NCBI GenBank assembly: GCA_905182985.1
Contig: CAJJDN010000075.1
Span: 132,181 to 196,180, forward strand
Origin: Paramecium sonneborni
Lineage: Eukaryota; Ciliophora; Oligohymenophorea; Peniculida; Parameciidae
Length of the DNA stretch: 64,000 nucleotides
Reading direction: 5' to 3'
The translations under genes were made by a program, and so were the position numbers. The notes beneath the pieces were generated by a model that had not been told where the DNA came from, made no database searches, and saw only the letters and a list, made by a program, of their open reading frames with translations. Of this stretch, positions 60,067-64,000 are shown one piece after another; position 1 is the first letter of the stretch; each line of letters opens with the position of its first letter.

Positions 60067-60510
60067 TCAAAAATAATTAAAATGAATAATATAAATATCA
60101 AAATATAAAATCAACATGCAAATAGTTGTATTAAAAGAAATGGCAATCTTAAGTCCATTAAATTTAAATATATCTGAATCATGCAAAAACTTATTTGTAT
60201 AAAAAAGTGCTGTAATTAATAGAGGGATTGAAATAATATAGTTAAGGATTTATTAATCCTTATTAATAAACACCATAATTGATAGAACAATAAAAGGAAT
60301 AATTATTTCATACAAATGAAAAAGTTCAATCTGAAAAAAATTCTGTTTTACTTGATAATTCAATTTTATTATAATCTTAACTTGAATAATCCCAAGTTAT
60401 TGCTAATAATGAATGATATATATATAATATTATTATAAATTGTTATAATCAACAAGTTTTTGGATATAAATTATTGTTATCAATTTCTTAAACTATTTTA
60501 AAATTTCCAT
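60067..60510 (-). CDS. possible small multi-TM protein
   Basis: 147 aa in a single frame of 148 codons from ATG to TGA. Hydrophobic segments: EIIIPFIVLSIMVFI, ILNYIISIPLLITALFY and TTICMLILYFDIYII, i.e. three or four TM helices joined by short loops (NKDQQ, TNKFLHDSDIFKFNGLK). The N-terminal 60 residues are less convincing and may include an unrecognised intron. No family recognised. It lies between two membrane-protein genes on the same strand. Confidence 0.5.
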
Positions 60511-60660
60511 TTTAATCTATGCATAATATTTTTAAGATTTTCGATCTTTTATAATTTATGTATTATGTATTTGAAACTCCATTAAAATATATATTAATAG
60601 ACAAAGCCAAAGAATTATAATTATTAACCTCATAATCTTACAAAAAAATGATAGCATTAT

Positions 60661-62636
60661 TCATATATTCTTAGAATTAAAGTAAAGAATCTAATTATAT
60701 ATTTATATTTATTTACAATTCTTGCCTTATTTACTTTTTATGTGTCCACAACCAGTAAAATAACCACCAACTTAACAATTCATATTCTTTCCTATTTTTT
60801 AATTTGCAATCAAGTAAACTGGTATTTCTTATTCATTTTCCCATTTAACTATAATAGTAAATTTGTTATTATTCAATCTGAAAGCATAAAGAGTTAACTT
60901 TTCTTCCTAAACAAAGAAGTTTCCGCAATAATCAAAATACTTTTCATTTTTAAATAATATCGTTAAGTATGATCCTTTCTTGATATTGTATATAATATTA
61001 TTATCATTAACAGATTATTCAAAATATGGTTGATTATTAATATGAGAACATTGAATAAATTCTTTATATACTCTTAATGTTCCTTTTCCAATTAATTTAT
61101 TACTTAATATATCAACTAATTTCAATTCTACATTTAATAATTTATATAATAATTAAGAATTACTTTGTAGTAATCTATTTTTTTATTCTTTAACTTATTC
61201 TACTGAATATTCAATTTATATTTATGAGCTATCTGAACAAACTTATATATTATTAAGCCCTTAAATTAATTAATTTTTATTTCCTTTGATAACAATCTAT
61301 TGTTGAATATTATTTTTATTGAAATATTCATTTGTAAATTCTTAATTAAATGATTTAACATAGTTTGGTTCTAATTACTTAAAAAAACTATTTGAACTTG
61401 TTAATGCCACAATAAATTCATATTATTCACAGGTTGTATCACAATTAATTGCTTAAAACTCATTGATAGAAGTTAATTTACCAACAGTTGAACAATCCTA
61501 TACACTAAAACTATTTTTAATTTAGTTGAAATTCACTTAATTAAATTAAGGAAGGATATCTTATTCAACTTAATAATCAAGAGAAGGCTAAACTTATAAT
61601 TTTGATAAAGGTATAGTTTCTAAACAAATAATTCCAATTATGGTTGTTATAAAAAATAAGCTTATAATAATTTTTTATGTTAAAGGATTAAGTAGTTTAC
61701 TAATCTAATATTTTACTGATACTGTATACATAGCATATGTATTTATAAAAAGTAAAGTAGCTTCAAAAAGAAAAACTAAACCTAATTGTAAATTAAGATT
61801 TTTAATATAATTGATAGCTTTTTCTGCACAATTTTATTATAAACATTTTAGCTCATTATTTTGTTCCCATGCTTCAACTTAATAGATTAATGGACAATTT
61901 TCATTTTTTAAATATTTGACACATCCCAAATCTTCAATAATATCCCTATGTAAGGCACGTAAAGCTAATTGATCATTAACTGGAACCCAAAACTATCCAT
62001 TTCTAATAACTAAACATCCAAAGACAGTATGCAAGATAGATAAAAGTAAGAAAATAGTACCCAAAATATTATAGGCCTTCTTATTACCCATATAATTGAA
62101 TAACATTGATACTGCCAAAAATAAAAGGGTAGGAATTTAAAGTAATGTATTCCATTCAATCCAATAATCAGCTGTTTATAATTATGATGGTAATTCTTGA
62201 ACCTAATAGATTCTAATCCAACTTAAGAAAATTACTAAAGAAAGTGTTAGACTTAAATGATAATATTTTAATACCTTTAGAAATAAATTGATAATCTTAA
62301 TACATTTGGTGATTTACAGAAATAACTATTGGTAATCAAAATTACAATTTATATTAGAATTTCAAGTATCTATCCAATTATTATTAAAAAGACAAATAAA
62401 TCTTAAATTTTCTACTCCTAGATGGTAATGAGTAGAAATCCCATAAATTCATAAATAAAGATAGTAGTTATTGTGACACTAAAAACTAATTAAAATCTTG
62501 TTAAGAAATTATTAGTTGTTTCTGTGTGATGTTGTTACGCTTGAATTGTTTTTTGATTTTAATCATAGGACCAATAAATTCTCTAATTTACTTAGAATGG
62601 CTTACAACAAAAGTGAATATATTATTCCAATACCAT
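60661..62636 (-). CDS. multi-pass membrane protein with Cys-rich external loop
   Basis: 650 aa; one 23-nt intron (62252-62274, ends AAG) leaves exactly 651 codons. TM segments: SVTITTIFIYEFMGFLL, LFVFLIIIGQILEILIQIVI, LTLSLVIFLSWI, LLQIPTLLFLAVSMLF, YNILGTIFLLLSILHTVFG, LQLGLVFLFEATLLFI and IIISLFFITTIIGIICL. A loop with CVKYLKNENC and ELKCLQQNC looks disulfide-linked and extracellular, somewhat tetraspanin-like. The C-terminal 330 residues are a polar beta-rich domain with scattered Cys. The 5' end is uncertain: protein-like sequence continues upstream to an ATG near 62800 (QEVEDLDSDDIDIIFRR, then hydrophobic GGLMYLHYGFISYMIIDG in another frame), but a TGA and a frame change intervene. Confidence 0.6.
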
Positions 62637-62829
62637 CTATTATCATATAACTGATAAAGCCGTAATGTAAGTACATTAGTCCTCCAGAGACACTTAGTTA
62701 TAATAAACTAAAAAAGAAAATTATTTTGATTCTCCTAAATATAATATCTATATCATCAGAATCCAAATCCTCCACTTCCTAATTTGACTGTTAATTTATC
62801 ATTTAAATATTAATTAATATATATTACAA

Positions 62830-64000
62830 TTTCACATTTTAAGTTCTATTTTCAGCAATCTTTTTTCTTCTTTAACTATAATACTATTCATCTATCCAAT
62901 ATGCAGCAATTATAACTTAGTTTTTAATTTCAATTATTTTGTTTCAAATTCTTATTCGCTTTACTAAATTAATATTTTAAATATTAATACATTCAAAAAT
63001 TCGAAATATATTTAACTTTTCCACTAATTGTTCCTTCTTTTTATATTATCTTTTTTCCTCTAAAGACTTATATATTTAAATTTACTCTATTTTTAACTCT
63101 GATCTTAATTTTAATATTACATTTTCTCTCATAATTTATTTCTAGTTAATTATATCCAAAATATTAAAAATCTACCTTTTAATACTGAAATTATTCCTTT
63201 AATTATCCATACTTTTATGATTCTTCTTAATTTACTTTATTTTTATTCAATTCAATCAATTATTTTAACTTTTAACTTCATCCAAATTAATCTACGTTTA
63301 ATTAAATAAGGTTGAGTAATAAATTTATTAATTATTTTATAATTTAGACTCCTATATTTATTTATCAGATTAAGTCTTTATATTTTAAATTTAGAAAGTA
63401 ATGCTATCTTAATTAATTCGTTATTCAATTTTTTTTATTGATCTTCCATCAAAGAATTTGATCAAGATAATAAATCTATTTATCTTTATACCATTTAAGA
63501 GAAATTTTGTTTTTCTATTTAGAATTTTTTCGATTTAATATGGATTTTTTAAATTCTTATATTTGATTTTCTATCGAATTTCCTTTTTCTTTCAACTAAT
63601 ATAGCTTATTATTTAAATTAATTTTAGAGTATTTCCTTGTCTTTTTATTTAATTCATAAATTTTATTCTAATTATATAATTTTTTGTTATTATTCATTTC
63701 TTCTATGCTTTAAAATTGTATCTTCTTGTTAGAGATCTAAAATTATGAAATCTATTTATATTTATAATTTTTATTCTATCAGTGTATTATTATCTTAAAA
63801 ACCAAATTCTCATTTTAAAATTTTTTTTATTTATTTTAAATCTTCTATCTCATTATTCTTGATTCATAAAATCCTTTTAGATGTTTTAGTTTTTCTTAAT
63901 TTTAATCACTTTCATTTAATTGATAATTTAAAGTAGTTATTTGAGAAAATGATACAACTTCCTTTATTTTTTTTAGAATAGTAAATTGATTATCTTTTTA
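62830..64000 (-). CDS. coiled-coil protein, partial at window edge
   Basis: The minus strand reads as Lys/Asn/Gln-rich helical protein through this stretch: SQITTLNYQLNESDQNQEK, IEEMNNNKKLYNQ, KLYQLKEKGNSIENQIQEFK, then in a different frame SLMEDQQKKLNNELIKIALL and YWIDEQYYSQRRKKIAEN near the 3' end. One 27-nt intron is plausible (GTTTTT...CTGATAG, about 63769-63795). Other frame changes were not resolved, so exact exons and the stop are unknown. The 5' end lies beyond 64000. The function of such coiled coils (basal body, cortex) cannot be told. Confidence 0.45.

Overview
This window is ciliate macronuclear DNA, almost certainly from a Paramecium species. It is very AT-rich, and reading frames stay open for thousands of bases only if TAA and TAG are read as glutamine and TGA is the only stop. 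Genes are packed tightly, with gaps of 28 bp (6500/6529), 32 bp (30557/30590) and 54 bp (11476/11531). They are interrupted by tiny GT...AG introns, nearly all 18-35 nt. I joined exons by hand. In most models the spliced length is an exact multiple of three, which is a strong internal check, but nothing was aligned to a database.

Layout. 1-1500: decayed DNA with a broken Rab GTPase. 1.5-11.5 kb: two very large multi-pass membrane proteins with a PAS-like region (1517-6500 plus, 6529-11476 minus), tail to tail. 11.5-20.9 kb: one giant secreted protein of about 3119 aa (minus), with a polyglutamine tract and about nine lectin-like repeats. 21.5-30.6 kb: an unknown protein, a kinase fused to Cys/His fingers, a small protein, a probable myristoylated pseudokinase and a B-box/WD40 protein. 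30.6-35.4 kb: a third PAS-like membrane protein. 36-43.5 kb: a p24 cargo receptor, a Myb-like protein, a Gly2 protein, a Ctr copper transporter, U1-70K and a kinase-like protein.

43.5-51 kb: a membrane-protein relic, a coiled-coil protein, a protein with a poly-A frameshift, a secreted repeat protein, an alveolin-like cortical protein and U2AF65. 51.5-54 kb: a MATCAP-type tubulin carboxypeptidase and a perfect 1049-bp duplication separated by one N, which looks like an assembly join. 54.2-57.3 kb: a broken amino-acid transporter, a one-TM protein and a coiled-coil protein. 58.6-62.7 kb: dynein light chain LC8, a membrane RING-H2 protein, a small membrane protein and a multi-TM protein. 62.8-64 kb: a coiled-coil gene cut by the window edge.

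There is no operon logic. Recurrent themes are surface and sensing proteins (PAS-like paralogues, lectin-repeat giant, GFG-repeat protein), cortex and microtubules (alveolin, MATCAP, LC8), and splicing (U1-70K, U2AF65). I found no rRNA, tRNA, CRISPR array or transposon.
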